Below are positions 1-12,300 of a DNA stretch of 64,000 nt, piece by piece; position 1 is the stretch's first letter, and the number at the start of each line of letters is the position of its first letter. A program made the translations under genes and the position numbers. Under the pieces are notes generated by a model that was not told where the DNA came from, did not search any database, and saw nothing but the letters and a program-made list of their open reading frames with translations. Source of the stretch: Rhinopomastus cyanomelas. Taxonomy: Eukaryota > Chordata > Aves > Bucerotiformes > Rhinopomastidae. The stretch spans positions 591,094-655,093 of the forward strand of contig VXBP01004182.1 in the NCBI GenBank assembly GCA_013400115.1, read 5' to 3'.

Positions 1-323
1 CTACCTTAAAGGAGGTTGTAGCAAGGCTGGTGTTGGTCTCTTCTCTCCAATTAGTGATCATAGGACAAGGGGAAATGTCCTCAAGTTGTGTCAGGGGAGG
101 TTTAGACTGGATGTTAGAAGGAAATTCTTTACTGAGAGGGTGATTAGATACTGGAATGGATTATCCGGAGAGGTGGTGATGTCACCGTCCCTGGAGGTGT
201 TTATGGAACGAGTGGATGCGACGCTTCGGGATATGGTCTAGTGGTTAGGCACTGGGAGAAAAGGGTGGACTCGATGACCCTGGAGGTCCTTTCCAGCCAT
301 GATGATTCTGTGATTCTATGATT
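1..323 (+). mobile_element. CR1 LINE 3' end (runs in from outside the window)
   Basis: Contains the conserved end of ORF2 (RLDVRRKFFTERVIRYWNGL-like reading) and the CR1 tail ttctgtgattctatgatt. Closely related to the inverted copy at 24003-24331. Confidence 0.9.
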
Positions 324-1087
324 AGCGTGCCTGTGGTGAGTGAGGCCGTGACTGCTACTCCTGCAGCCCTGCCCTCTCTTCCCTCACTCTCATGTCTGCA
401 CGGGCTGGTGCTTGCCTGGTCTTGAGGAGCTAGTTCAGACACCCAGTCAGGAAATAAAAAAGTGGTTGTTACGGATCTAGTTTTATAGCTCTGCCTGTAC
501 CAAGGGTTTGCCTTTGTGCAGTGGCTCACTGGTGGAAGAGGTGGGAGTGAAGAATCGCTAGGTTAGTGCCCATGAGGTCCACAGCAGTGGGTAGGAGCCA
601 GATGTTTCCTTGGAAGGGAAAATCTCAGACTCTGATTGTTTTTGTGTTGTCCTTCAAAAGTTTGTCACCAGCTGTTGGCAGGCCATGGGGACTTCTTGGA
701 AGGGTGCTCAGCCCCTTCCCTTGCCTACCTCAGGGCAGTCCTGCAAGATTGCATGAATCCTGCAGCTGCAGTGCTTGAGCCTCTAACTCATTGCTGTATG
801 TGAAATCTTAAGTGTTTGGGGATGGAGGGTGTTTGCTTTAACAGCACAGTAGTGGCTTGGGTTTAAATCTCCTTTAAACAGTCAAAACCAGGTTTAAAAC
901 AAAGCTAGCACTGTGCTAGTAAAAGAGTTGTATTGATAATGTCTTGAACGGCTTTGTGACTGTCCCAAATGTGACTTGACAAATATTGCCTTTTCTTCCT
1001 CTCATTTTAAGACATAAATCACCACGTTTAGAGCTGCTGTCAACATGTTCTAGGGTTGTTACAGTGATGTGAGCGGAAGCTGCATTT

Positions 1088-1203
1088 CATAGAATCATAG
1101 AATCATTAGGGATTGGAAGGGACCTCGAGAGATCATCTAGTCCAATCCCCCTGCCACAGCAGGATCACCCAGACCAAGTCACACAGGAACACATCCAGGC
1201 GGT
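1088..1203 (-). mobile_element. CR1 3' fragment
   Basis: Inverted tail agaatcatagaatcattagg then gattggaagggacctcgaga, gatcatctagtccaatcccc. Confidence 0.9.
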
Positions 1204-1433
1204 GTTATGGGAAGACTGGCGTTGACAATACACCTTGAGAGTGACTGGTGGACTTCTTCGAGAAGTTTCCTTCATAGAGGGAAATGTCATTTGTGAGTCT
1301 GTAGGGCCTTGCCAATAACACATGGGTACTAGTAATTGCAGATGTGACACAGGAAGCAGCATCCATAATGTACTAGAAATCACGTGGCTGACACAGTCTT
1401 CAGCGTTTCTAGGTGACAACAGAAATTAATTGA

Positions 1434-1487
1434 ACTAGATGACTTTTTGAGGTCCCTTCCAATCCCTAATGTTCTGTGATTCTGTGA
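1434..1487 (+). mobile_element. Short CR1 3' end
   Basis: gaggtcccttccaatcccta followed by the ATTCTGTG tail; preceding part lost. Confidence 0.85.
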
Positions 1488-2350
1488 ACACATGGTTGGT
1501 GATGGAAAAGAGTGTTTGTTGGCAACAGGCTGAAGAGTTGTGAGCTCTAACAACCAGAAAAATATTTTAATCCGTTAATTACTGTGAAACTAGGCTCTGG
1601 AAATAGCTTTTCAGAAGACACCTCAGTTGCGCAATTCATTGGATACACGTTGAGGTTCAGCACGGGTTACAGCTGGAGACAGCTGGGAGTCTTGTTCTAC
1701 AGCTTCTTTCTCCTGTTGTGTGTTTTTCAAGATGCCACATTAATGACAGTAGCACCTTAGAAGTATCTGTCACACAGATAGGGGCTGGTGGAAGAAAGAG
1801 GACAACATCATCGCTCTTTGATTTCCTCTTACACTGGCTTTTCAGGTGGAATTCTAAACAGCCTTAACAACAGAATGGTGTAAAACAGATACCATGGTAC
1901 TCAGGCATAGGATTTCACCCCGTAACATTTCAAAGAACTTTCTAATTAAAATTTTATAGATGTGAGAACATGCAGGCTGGGACAGCGTGACTTGCTGAAG
2001 CGGCCTGGTATCTGATGGAAACTGTCCCAGATGAGATGAACTGAGAGAGAACTTCAGGTATTGAGACATAAATGCTCACGTGGGGTCAGCATTTTTTTGA
2101 GTTCAGAATTTATCTTACGGAAACTAATACTAGAGCTCAGAAACTCTGTAAAGTAAAAACGGGCTTTAAGAAGAAAGTAAAATTAAATAGCTCTTTCTGC
2201 TGCATATGGGGCTGACGTTGTAAAGTTCTTGCATGAGGGTGGACATCACTTCTTCAAAATAGGAAATGCAAAATCCCACGCAAGCAGAGGATCCCTTGCC
2301 AAGCTTGTACAGGCTTTAAGGCTGGCAAGTGTGAGATCCTTGTGAAATAT

Positions 2351-2982
2351 TACTTGCCCTTGTGGCCAAGAAGGCCAATGGCATCCTAGGGTGGATCAGA
2401 AGGAGAGTGGTTCTCCTTCTGATCAAGAGGTTCTCCTCCCCCTCGACTCTGCCCTGGTGAGACCACACCTGGAATATTGTGTCCAGTTCAGGGCCCCTCA
2501 GTTCAAGAGGGACATGGAACTGCTGGAGAGAGTCCAGGGCAGAGCCACAGAGATGATAAAGGGTGTGGAGCATCTCCCTGGTGAGGACAGGCTGAGGGAG
2601 CTGTGTCTCTTGAGCTTAGAGAAAAGGAGACTGAGGGATGACCCCATTAATGTTGATAAATATGTGAAGGGTGGGTGTTGGGAGGCTGGAGCCAGGCTCT
2701 GCTCAGTGGCATCTAGTGATAGGACAAGGGGCACTGGGTGTGAGCTGGAACAGAGGAGGTTCCATACCAATGTGAGAAGGACCTTCTTCCCAGTGAGGGT
2801 GACAGAGCCCTGGAAGGGGCTGCCCTGGGGGGGCTGTGGACTTTCCTTCTCTGGAGATGTTTAAAATCCTCCTGGGCATGTTCCTGTGCGACAGGATCTA
2901 GGTGATCCTGCTTTGGTGGGGTATTGGACTGGATGATCTTTCGAGATCCCTTCCAGTCCCTAATGCCCTGTGATTCTGTGAA
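2351..2982 (+). mobile_element. CR1 fragment with degraded end of reverse-transcriptase ORF
   Basis: About 630 bp in which the ORF2 C terminus is still largely open (2391-2864: VRPHLEYCVQF, RLRELCLLSLEKRRLRDD, CELEQRRFHTNVRRTFF) and ends in the standard tail. Not a functional element: 5' truncated, no catalytic domain. Confidence 0.92.
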
Positions 2983-4029
2983 TAATCAAAGCGCATAGGG
3001 AGAGCCACTTGGTTACCTCTTCATAGTCGCCTCCAGGCTATAGCTGATGACACGAGTGACTCTCCAGACTCATGCAAAGATGTGACTCAGTTTCTACAGT
3101 ATGGCTAATGACGATGCTTCTCTTTGTTCATGAGTGATGCGGATGGGGCAGACTCCTAATTTCCTAATGCTTTGTCCACAATAGGAATATCTGCTGGCTT
3201 GAGAAAGGCACATCCTGCTCAGTTCCAGAACTGCTGGAACTGAAACTGCATGAGTATTTGAGGGGTTACTTGGTAAGCTGTTCTTCCATCCAATCTAAGT
3301 CAAACTCCTGTAAGGTCTAAGCACTCATATTGTAGAACTGCTTCCACGTAACCATAATTTACTACTGTTTTTTAGAGGTAAGTGCTTGTGGTTTGGGCAA
3401 ATGGCCTTCAGAACTCAGGCCCTTCTTTCCCAGACTAAAATGAATTTGACCCTATGTGTAGCAGTGAAGTCACATGTAAGTGCTTCCTGTCTGCTTTATG
3501 TGCTCTGAACAAGTTTGATTCAGTCTGATGCTTTTTTAGAAAGCATCATAATGTCTTCATATTTAACTCCTAATGCCCTAGTTACGGGCACACACTAGTT
3601 CATACCGTGTGTATTGCTGATAAAACTAGAAGGCTCATCTGCAGCCTTCCTGTTCAGAGCTGTTTGCGCCTGCTGGTTCAGCCTGTGACAGGAAGGTTGT
3701 TGCTCTTTGCAGGTGATTTGGAGCTGCCTGCCTGCTTGACACCAGCATTGTCTAGCCACTTCACTTTCTCCAGGCAGGGACCACATGCTGTCCCAGCCCT
3801 AAGAGAGACCCGTTCAGTAAGGGCACAACCTCTGTGTGTCATGGGAAAAGCCCTGCGAGTGGGTTGCTGTGTTCTTTGCATTGTAGCAGCACTCGGCGGA
3901 GTTTGGTTCAGTTAGTGATACACAGCTGCTTGAAATTGACACAACAGCCTCCCCACGTGTGTTGGTGTGTAAATGCTGACTTCTCGGGATTGGTTCCTGC
4001 AAACTCCTCTTTCTTTAGTGCAGCTCCAG

Positions 4030-4392
4030 AAGAATCATTAGGAAGGGACCTCAAAAGATGATCTAGTCCAATCCCCCTGACACAGAAGAATCACCTAGAT
4101 CCATGTCCAGGTGGGTTTTAAACATCTCCAGAGAAGGAGACTCCACAACCCCCCTGGGTAGCCCCTTCCAGGGCTCTGTCACCCTCACTGGGAAGAAGTT
4201 CCTTTTCAGATTGATGTGGAACCTCCTCTGTTCCAGTTGACACCCATTGCCCCTTGTCCTGTCATTGAATGCCACATAGCAGAGCCTGACTCCATCCTCC
4301 TGACACCCACCCTTCTCATATTTATCAACATTAATGAGGTCACCCCCCAGTCTCTTTTTCTCCGAGCTAAACAGACCCAGCTCCTTCGTTTC
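4030..4392 (-). mobile_element. CR1 fragment
   Basis: Inverted; tail at 4031, then ORF2 C-terminal sequence up to about 4392. Located in the putative upstream MTUS1 intron. Confidence 0.9.
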
Positions 4393-5490
4393 CAGAAGGA
4401 GTGTGGTTGTTTCAAATGTGAGCTGTGATGTGTGGATAATTACTACCAGATGGGTGGCGTAGGCTTATTTGGACAGGCATACTCAAAACCTGCTTTCTGC
4501 TGTGGTTTGCTCTTTCACATTGGGTAGCTGTTGAAAGACTTGCAACTCTTAACCTCAAGGAAAAACTTGCAATGGGTGAGCAGGGCTTTCTGACCAGGCA
4601 CAGCCCATCTCTGGCTTTCAAACCCTGAATCACAGGGAGTGTGTAAGCCCTCCCACACCAGGGCTGCCTTACCTGGTGGGCAGCAGGACCGTGCTGGGGA
4701 ATCATGAAACGGTTACTCCAGCTAGTTGGACATCCTCTCAGCTCAACCATTTCACTGCAGCATTCATGTTTTCATCATCAGGTGCTGTCTATTGCAGGAA
4801 CTGGTGTTGAACAGGAGTGAGATGACTGATCTCTCTTTCCTGAGCAGGGAAATGGGGAAGAGCAGGGCGAGTCCTTTCAATAACTCTGCTGTCTGCTCTC
4901 CTAAGAACCTACCATGTATTGGACTTGTGGTTTTTGGTTTTATCCCACTGTCACTGCAAAAAGCTTCTAAGGGTTTAATGTACAGCTGCAACACAACTAT
5001 GTAACATCCCTCCCACCATGTCTGTGTCCAAATAACTTTCAGAGTGGTTAAACTGTAGAGATTTGAGGGGATCTGTCTCATACAAGGGTAAAAAATTCAA
5101 GTATTGTAGTAAGGGGATGGCCCACCCTTCTAGGCAGCCTTTTCAGCTGCCTAGGAAATAGAATTCTTTCCAGTAAGTTAGTTATAACAATCTCTTTTTG
5201 ATTAGTCTCCTGTCAGACCTTGGTATGTGACTGGTTTCTGGGCACTCCTTTCTGTGTTTTTTAACTTAGGGATGTTACTGCTTTATTTGTTCTGCGGGCA
5301 TGGAGTGGGCATCCTAACCCTGGCCAAAAGCAGGTGCAGATGTCATCCTACCAGTGTCCAAATTCACCTGCTGTGGTTGGTTGTGTGGTACCTAATGAAA
5401 GTATCTGAGTGGCTTTGAGCCAGTGCATTATTTCTTGGTTCTTATTGTGTAACCTTCCTGAAAGAAAACCATGCCCAGTGAGTTTCAGGC

Positions 5491-5648
5491 TTTCTGGGGG
5501 TGTGGGGGCTAGGAACACAATCCTGTGTGGGGGCTAGGAACACAATCCTGTGCTCTGGATTTCTGGGGGTGTGGAGGGCTAGGAACACAATCCTGTGCTC
5601 TGGATTTCTGGGGGTGTGGGGGGCTAGGAACACAATCCTGTGCTCTGG
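5491..5648. repeat. Minisatellite of about 45 bp units abutting a CR1
   Basis: Units start at 5491, 5560 and 5605 with tttctgggggtgtggg then ctaggaacacaatcctgtgc and tctgga. The first unit holds an extra internal duplication of about 24 bp. The last unit runs directly into CR1 sequence (gctctggaacaagctgccc). Confidence 0.85.
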
Positions 5649-5815
5649 AACAAGCTGCCCAGGGAGGTTGTGGAGTCTCCTTCTCCGGAGATGTTTAAAA
5701 CCTGCCTGGCCATGTTCCTGTGCAACTGGATCTAGGGGATCCTGCTGTGGCAGGGGGATGGGACTGGATGATCTTTCGAGGTTCCTTCCAGTCCCTGATG
5801 TTCTGTGATTCTGTG
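5641..5815 (+). mobile_element. CR1 3' end next to minisatellite
   Basis: aacaagctgcccagggaggt through gatgatctttcgaggttcct to the tail at 5815. Confidence 0.9.
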
Positions 5816-5954
5816 CACTGGCAGCAGTAAAGTTGCTCTATCTGCAGCTCTCCCATTCAGCTCAGGTCTCCTGTGACTTATTATTGCATCAATAAATTAA
5901 GTGTGAAAGCAGCGTGTAGCAGCTAAACCGGCTAAAAATAAGCTCCATTATCTG

Positions 5955-6283
5955 TAGGGAAGGGCAGCGTTCCCTTTGCGATCGCAGCCGCTGTTTGAGT
6001 AGCCGGAGATCGATCGGTCTAATGTCTGGGGCTCGCCTTTCATAAAAGAAGGGCTGTGGCTTTAAGCGATTGCTGGCTGCCTCTGCCAATTGCAGAAGCT
6101 GCGGTATCAGCCGCTGTCGGGAGCGATCGGCTCGGCAGTGGGATAACCTGCCCAGGCAAGGTCCAGCCTTCTGCGGCGGCCAGCGTTTGCTGCTGCCGCT
6201 TGGCCATGGCCAGACCAGCTTGTCTGGAGGTGCCACTGCGTGTGTGTCGCCTATGAGTGCCGGGGGGCTGCTGGAGCTGGAAG
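5955..6283 (+). promoter_or_regulatory. MTUS1: CpG-rich segment, probable internal MTUS1 promoter and 5' UTR
   Basis: CpG dinucleotides are scarce in most of the window but dense here (for example gcgatcgcagccgc, gagcgatcggctcggc, tgcggcggccagcg), directly upstream of the ATG at 6284. No TATA box is evident. A short upstream ORF starts at 6253 in weak context, reads 14 codons and overlaps the 6284 start, which could damp translation. An in-frame stop (TGA, 6254-6256) precedes the 6284 ATG. CpG enrichment continues downstream (about 6430-6600). The promoter call is inferred from composition and position. Confidence 0.6.
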
Positions 6284-6337
6284 ATGGGCTGCTCTAGCAG
6301 CAAATTGTGCCTCTATTCTCAGTGTGCTGCAGCAAGG
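6284..6337 (+). CDS. MTUS1: Probable alternative first coding exon of MTUS1 with N-terminal acylation motif
   Basis: ATG with A at -3 and G at +4 opens 18 codons, MGCSSSKLCLYSQCAAAR, ending at a donor (AGG|gtaata). The exon ends in phase 0, exactly what the next exon at 7186 (REEALKQHK) needs. Gly2 with Ser6 fits the N-myristoylation consensus and Cys3 is a likely palmitoylation site, so this isoform could be membrane-anchored, giving a 347-residue protein. Vertebrate MTUS1 is known to use several alternative first exons (ATIP1, 3, 4); which isoform this equals I have not verified. It could still be a chance ORF, but the phase, CpG context and Kozak sequence all agree. Confidence 0.68.
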
Positions 6338-9300
6338 GTAATAAGTATTTGTTTCACAGGGCTTTTCTGAAGGCGGGGAGTGGGGATGTGGGAGCCTAGC
6401 TGTGAGCAAGGTGAGAGAGTTGTGGCCGTGGGAGGGCTGGCTCTCGTCACCTCTGCGCGGTGACCGCAGCTGCGAGGTGCTGGTCCCAGAGCAGTGGAGC
6501 CGCTCTGCTGCGGCTGCGTCCAGGCTTCTCCCCTGGGTGTGGGTCTGGGGGAGGCAGGAGGGTCTGGCTGCCTTCCCCGGGCTGAGGCACAGCTCCAAGG
6601 CAAGGAGATGAGAGGGATGGGTGCTTCTGCTCATTTTGAGCAGAGATTTGTTATCTGATTGTCTCGGCGTAAGAAATGTCACATATCCTGAAATTTACAA
6701 CTGTAAGTAGCAGAGTGGGTTGTATTCAACTGCGAACAAGGCTGAGCCTTTCCTTCGGGAGGGCTGAGTGCTCTGCAAAGTTTCTGGGTTTGTGTTTGAG
6801 TAAGGCTAAGATAAATATTTAGCACCCGCCTTTCGCATTCTGAGTACCTTTGTGCCCTTGACAGCTGCTGCTTGATTTGTTCTAGAGGCTTACGTTGCTA
6901 CACCCACCATAAAATATATAATTAATTGCTGCAAAGTAGGATTGGAATTGTAATGTTGTCCTGGAAAAAAGCTCCTCTGTGTTTTAAAGTACAACTTCCT
7001 TAACAACCAAAGAACATCTGCGCGTTTGGTAACTGCATAACTGTTATCCTCAGTGATTCATATCTTGGCTTTTCAATCCTGCCTCTTGTTTTTCTACACA
7101 ACGCGTGTAAATTACTTGTTGGAAGGTGCCCTGCTCAGATCACTAGTAACCGTATCGTTTGTTGGGTTGTTTTTTGCCTCTGCAGAGGGAGGAAGCGCTG
7201 AAACAGCATAAACAGTTGTCTCAAGAACTGGTTAACCTCCGAGGAGAACTAGGTAAGAGCTTATTCTTGTATTCTCCATGAGAACAGAAATGCAGCTCAG
7301 AGCACAGGCAGATGCCCTGCTATTGTCATGGCCGTCACTTCATTCCCTGACTGAATTCTCCTCAGATGCCTTGATCGCTGCATTTCTCTGGAGCCCTGAC
7401 AGCATGACCTCAGGTTCACCAAATTCCTGGCACTGATCTGACTGAGCCTAGCGGGGCCTCCTTGCAAAACACGTGTCTGATGAGAAAAGCACTTGCTTTC
7501 ATAAAACTGGGAGGATGGCTGGCAGTATGTACATTCCTGCTTGATCCCTAACTTACTGGTATGCTGTTTGCTAGAGACTGACTGGCAAAACCCCGTAAAC
7601 CTGTAAAATGCACTGTGCACAGTCTGCATTTAGCCATGTTGGCTTGTAGGTGACTGAGGACAAAGGGAATAGAAGGAAATGCTGTCAGGCTAACGAGGTT
7701 AAATCTTTGAACTTAGCCTAGTGGGCAGCTATAATAGGAAATGAGCTATGATGTGCAGGGGCTGGTTTTGCAATGTCAAAGCTCCACTTAACTGCATTTG
7801 CTGCTTACTTCACATTCGTTTATCTGTACCCAAAGGAGAAACATCTTGCGGAGTCAAGCAAAAAGGCATTTGCTTGGAAGTGGTAACACAGAGCGGAGCA
7901 TCTCCCTGATGAGGAAAGGCTGAGGGAGCTGGGTCTCTTGAGCTTGGAGAAATGGAGACTGGGGAGTGACCTCATTCATGTTGATAAATATGTGAAGGGT
8001 GGGTGTCAGGAGGCTGGAGCCAGGCTCTGCTCAGTGTTTTCTAATGATAGGACAAGGGGCAATGGGTGTGAGCTGGAGCAGAGGAGGTTCCACCTGGGGA
8101 CCCACACCAGCTGAAAAAGAAGGGCTTATAGTGCTGTTTTGCTAAAGCTCCTGGTCTGGCTCAGCATGTGATGATGGAGCAGAGGAAGGGGAAGGAGCAG
8201 CAGGGTGGAGGGTTGTGTCCTTCACCAGCTGTAGCCGGCACTTCCCTCCCCTAAACTGACAATAACTAAACTGGAGTCTTACTGTGGAGATGGATGTTTT
8301 GCAGCCCCATAGAGTGGTGTTGGTGTCACTAGACTTGCCTTTGTACGTGCGTGTGTGTGACTTCCTGGGCAAACCTGTATGCTTGCCGTATCATAAAAAC
8401 TCCTTCAGAAAGCTGGCTGGGAGAGCAAGAAGCTCTTTATTCTTTCATGTGCCTCCTTGTTCCACGTTATCTTTCCTTTCTTAGCCTAGGTACCGTGTTA
8501 GACGCTTGTTAGAGTCAAGGAAAATTCAGCTTGGATGGGTAGAGACTAAAAGCTAGCCAGCACTTTTGCCCATTGCTAGTTTTGGGGCTTTTGTGTTTCA
8601 CAGAATCATTCAGGTTGGAAAAGACCCTTGGGATCATCGCGTCCAACCCATCAACCCTACTCTACAAGTTGAAGTTTGTTGTTTTAAGCTTAGGGTGCCT
8701 CATTCTCAAGTGAGCTTTCCATACACTCGTTACCTTCCTGCTGTGGTTAACAGCCTGCTGAGCTCATACGTTGGACTCCTGTGGCAAGAAGATGCTATTC
8801 AGGATGCTGATAACTGGACAAAACTTAAAGCAACTGAGCTTGATGGGTTTGTGACATCCAAGTGCACAGAGCTGTCAGCCCAAGCATCTGACTAGTGTGC
8901 TGCTGGACAAGGTCATCAGCTGGTCTCCTTGCGGAGCTGGTCTTACTGGGTCAGCTCTGCAGGAGCATCCGAGTGGCATCCCTGGGCTCTCACTCCCCTC
9001 TGTCAGATTTCCAGGCTATAGCTTCAGTGAAGCATTTACCTTTGTGCAGCTCCTTTGTCTTGACCACATCACACACAGAGCCTGCCTGTTCCTCTCTCTG
9101 CAGCACGGTTTGGACTGTGAAGTTTAAATGTGTGTACGCTCCCCCAGCTCCTTGATGGACCTTGCAGAACTAAGCTGGCTTGCTGTCAGCCAGCCTGTTC
9201 TGCAGGGTTCTTCTGTAGGAACCTTTCTAACCAGAATAACTTTGTTTTAGTAACTTGCATTAGGACCCTGGAACCTGCTTTTGGCAGTGACAGTGAGGCT

Positions 9301-12300
9301 GTGCTGAGAGTGGGGTGGATGACAACCAGGCAGCGCTTTCTGCTCTCTGTAGCTGGAAACTTGTGTGAGGATTAGCAGCGATAACGTGTTTGGGGATGGA
9401 CTTTTCCAAAAGAGTTCAAATTCATCAACAGTCGGGTTCTGAACTTGAGTTCCCTTAAAGTCCCCAGCCACAAAGACTAAACATTGTGGTTAGAATGTAA
9501 ACGCTGGGGTTCTGGGAGCCTGCAGCACATACACGTGTCCTGTTCACCACCTGTTTCCCTTCTCAAGGCTCCACGCAGCGCATACACTATTGCCAGTTAC
9601 CTATTCAGTTACGTCACTAGAAATTGCAAGAGCTGCAGATTTCTTCAGAGGCACAAAACTACTCCACTAAATTAACTGTGCTCCAAAGCATTTTGTATCC
9701 TTTTTGCAACCAAGCTGGACAAGGTCCAGCTCGGTCCTGCTACAAAAGAGCAGGTGCAAAGCTGCCTCAGCCCGTGCCTGCCTCGGCCCTCTCAAAACAG
9801 CCATTCCTGAGCCTTTTCAGTGGGGTGGAGAGACTCCTGTGTAACCCCAAAGCCTAATGCCTCTCCCCTTCTTCTCCTCCATTTGCTGCATCGCAGTGGA
9901 TAAACAACGTTCTCTCTAAAATACCTCCATGCTAGTTTTTATTGATAGGTTACCTTTACGGTGTTTTGGAGGTTGGGATAACTGTGTTCTACAGATGGAT
10001 GGACCAAAGGTGATTGCGTTATCACCTTCTGGTGTTTAAATGCTGTTTAAAACCTGCCTGGACATGTTCCTGTACGACTGGATCTAGGGGATCCTGCTGT
10101 GGCAGGGGGATTGGACTGGATGATCTTTCAAGGTCCCTTCCATTCCCTGATGTTCTGTGATTCTGTGATGTAGAAGTTGTTTATGGAAAGAATACGGATG
10201 AGGAAATAAAAGCCTTTCTTGATGGTGACATAGTAAGCATAGAAAGCTCTGCAATCTGCTTAGGTTACAGAGAAAGTTGTGGTAATTTCAGCTGAGCCTT
10301 TAGTTGCATCTTTGCCAGTCATGGGATGAAGAGCTTGGCTTAAATCTGTCTTGATCAGCAGATCTTTCACACAGACCTAGTGCAGCAGTAAGCCTGCTTT
10401 TGAAACTACTTCTGGAAGGCACACATGCAGATGGATTTCCATGCAGCATGGCTCATTCTCCTAGGATGATGTCCTGTGGTTCTGTGATGTTTGTATTGGA
10501 TTGCAGATCAAGTCAGCACTTTAGTAGATTTTCTTTCTTAACTAGATGCTCGTCTGACCAAAACACTGGAGTCTATAGAAGCAGCTTTGCTTGAGGCAAG
10601 TGACCACACATTTGTGCTAGAGGTCCTGATTTACCTTCCATCTGGGCATTGGGCACAGCTGCAACTGTATAAAGGGCTTGGTCTAGCCACATTTACAGTA
10701 GAAGGTATCTCCTCCTATTGAGGCTCCTCTGGCTAGAGTTGGCAAAAGTACAAGTGACTGACATCTCTTCTGCCTCTTACCCAGCCATAAATACAGGAAG
10801 ACAGACCTTGTCAGTCCTCCTAGCCGGCCTTTGTTAATAGACACACATTGCTTTGTTTTCTTCATAGCCTGCACTCCCTGCCTGGTGCTGCGGTGTGCCC
10901 CGCAAGCCAGCGCGTCTCTGGCACCAGCTCGTTAGCAGTGCGGTTCCGGTTGACAGTTCGGCATCACCCTGAATCGGGCAGCGCATCTCTGCTGCAGAGC
11001 TCTGTGCGAGTAGCACAGCAAACGGACGGTCTTCAGCACACTGAGATGTTCAAATTTAGCTAAGTGCTTCATACATCAAAAAGTGAAGGACTCGGGCAAA
11101 TGCGCTACTGAAACGGGATCAAATTAGGTGAAGTAGCAAATCCAATTAACTTTTTGATTGGAGCTCTCCGGAGACAATCCTTCTTGTGTGTCATGACAGA
11201 CTGTCACGTTTGTGCTTTCTAGATGGGTTCCCAGCTTAAGTAGATGCAATTCATTCTCAGCATAAGAAGCACTGAATCGGATATTTTTTGCAAGAGTCTT
11301 CGTTCATTTTCCCGTGCAGACGGCGTGCGGCTTCGTGGATGAGTTCTGTTTGCTTTGTATGACCGTGCTGCTGTGCAGCGTTGGGTATTTTTAATTCTCA
11401 CAATGAAGACGGTGAAATTCATGTGGAATTTATCCAAGTGCTTTTTGTTTTCTTTTTTCTACACCTTCAGTAACCACTTCTGCAGCCTGCGAGAAATTGG
11501 AGAGAGACAGGAACGAACTGCAAGTTGCTTATGAAGGGTTTCTGCAGAAGCTAAACCAGCAACATCATAATGATTTAGCTGAGCTGGAGGAGAGGCTCAA
11601 GCAGTTTTACACTGCAGAGTGTGAGAAACTCCAAAGTATCTGCATTGAAGAAGCCGAAAAGTACAAAGCGCAACTCCAGGAGCAGGTTTGTAATGTTCAA
11701 AGTACAAATGTTCTCTAGTGATTGATTTCTGCCACAAATGAGCCTTCAGAGAATCCTGGGTTTTACTAGCAATGGAGTTATTTTGTCTAATGTGAAACCC
11801 TGTTTTATGGCAGCATAAAAACACAATTACAGCCAGCTGTCTAGGCCTTAAGCCTGTGTTTAAATGTGGTAGAAATGCTTTGTGTCCTGTAGTGACTTCT
11901 GCAGCTCCAGTCAATGTTTGAGGGAGTTTTAAGATTCACAGAAACACATGGGGCCTGTGACCCAGCAGCAGCTCCCACGTGTGCGCTGGGTGCATCTATC
12001 ATTCTGTTGGTAGTGCTGACTAGAAGGCGTTGTTCTCATCCATCAAGTGTTGTACATGTGTGGCTTAGCTTCTCCTGTGCCCACCCATTTAAGTGCTGCC
12101 TAGGCCATGTAAAATGTACTCAGTCTAGTGCAGAAAGCCACTGGAACAACAGTTAAACATGGATTGACACATGTAAGGGGTGGGAAATTATGTTGTTGTA
12201 TTGCAGGTGGACAACCTCAATATCGCACATGAGAACTTTAAGCTGGAACTTGAGAACAGCCACTCAGAAAAAGTAGAGGAGCTGAAAAGGGAGTATGAAT

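Larger units (their letters stand above)
324..5490. other. Non-coding interval between CR1 copies, probably MTUS1 intron or upstream flank
   Basis: Apart from the CR1 copies listed, I see no exon with conserved splice sites or MTUS1-like reading. The exon that in mammals precedes REEALKQHK was not found here, so it is either further upstream or too diverged for reading by eye. Confidence 0.5.
7253..11470 (+). other. MTUS1: MTUS1 intron
   Basis: 4.2 kb between coding exons. Holds CR1 fragments at 7892-8095, 8599-8670 and 10041-10169; otherwise no feature recognised. Confidence 0.85.

Noticed and set aside
2391..2864. 157-codon ORF, and similar open stretches at 25336, 42929 and 44022
   Set aside because: They read as the CR1 ORF2 C terminus (EKRRLRGD, CELEQRRFH, RRNFFPVRVTE) inside fragments with CR1 tails; not host genes.
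5500..5808. Repetitive ORF (NTILCSGFLGVW units), open on both strands
   Set aside because: It is the translation of the 45-bp minisatellite plus CR1; periodic reading frames there carry no independent coding evidence.
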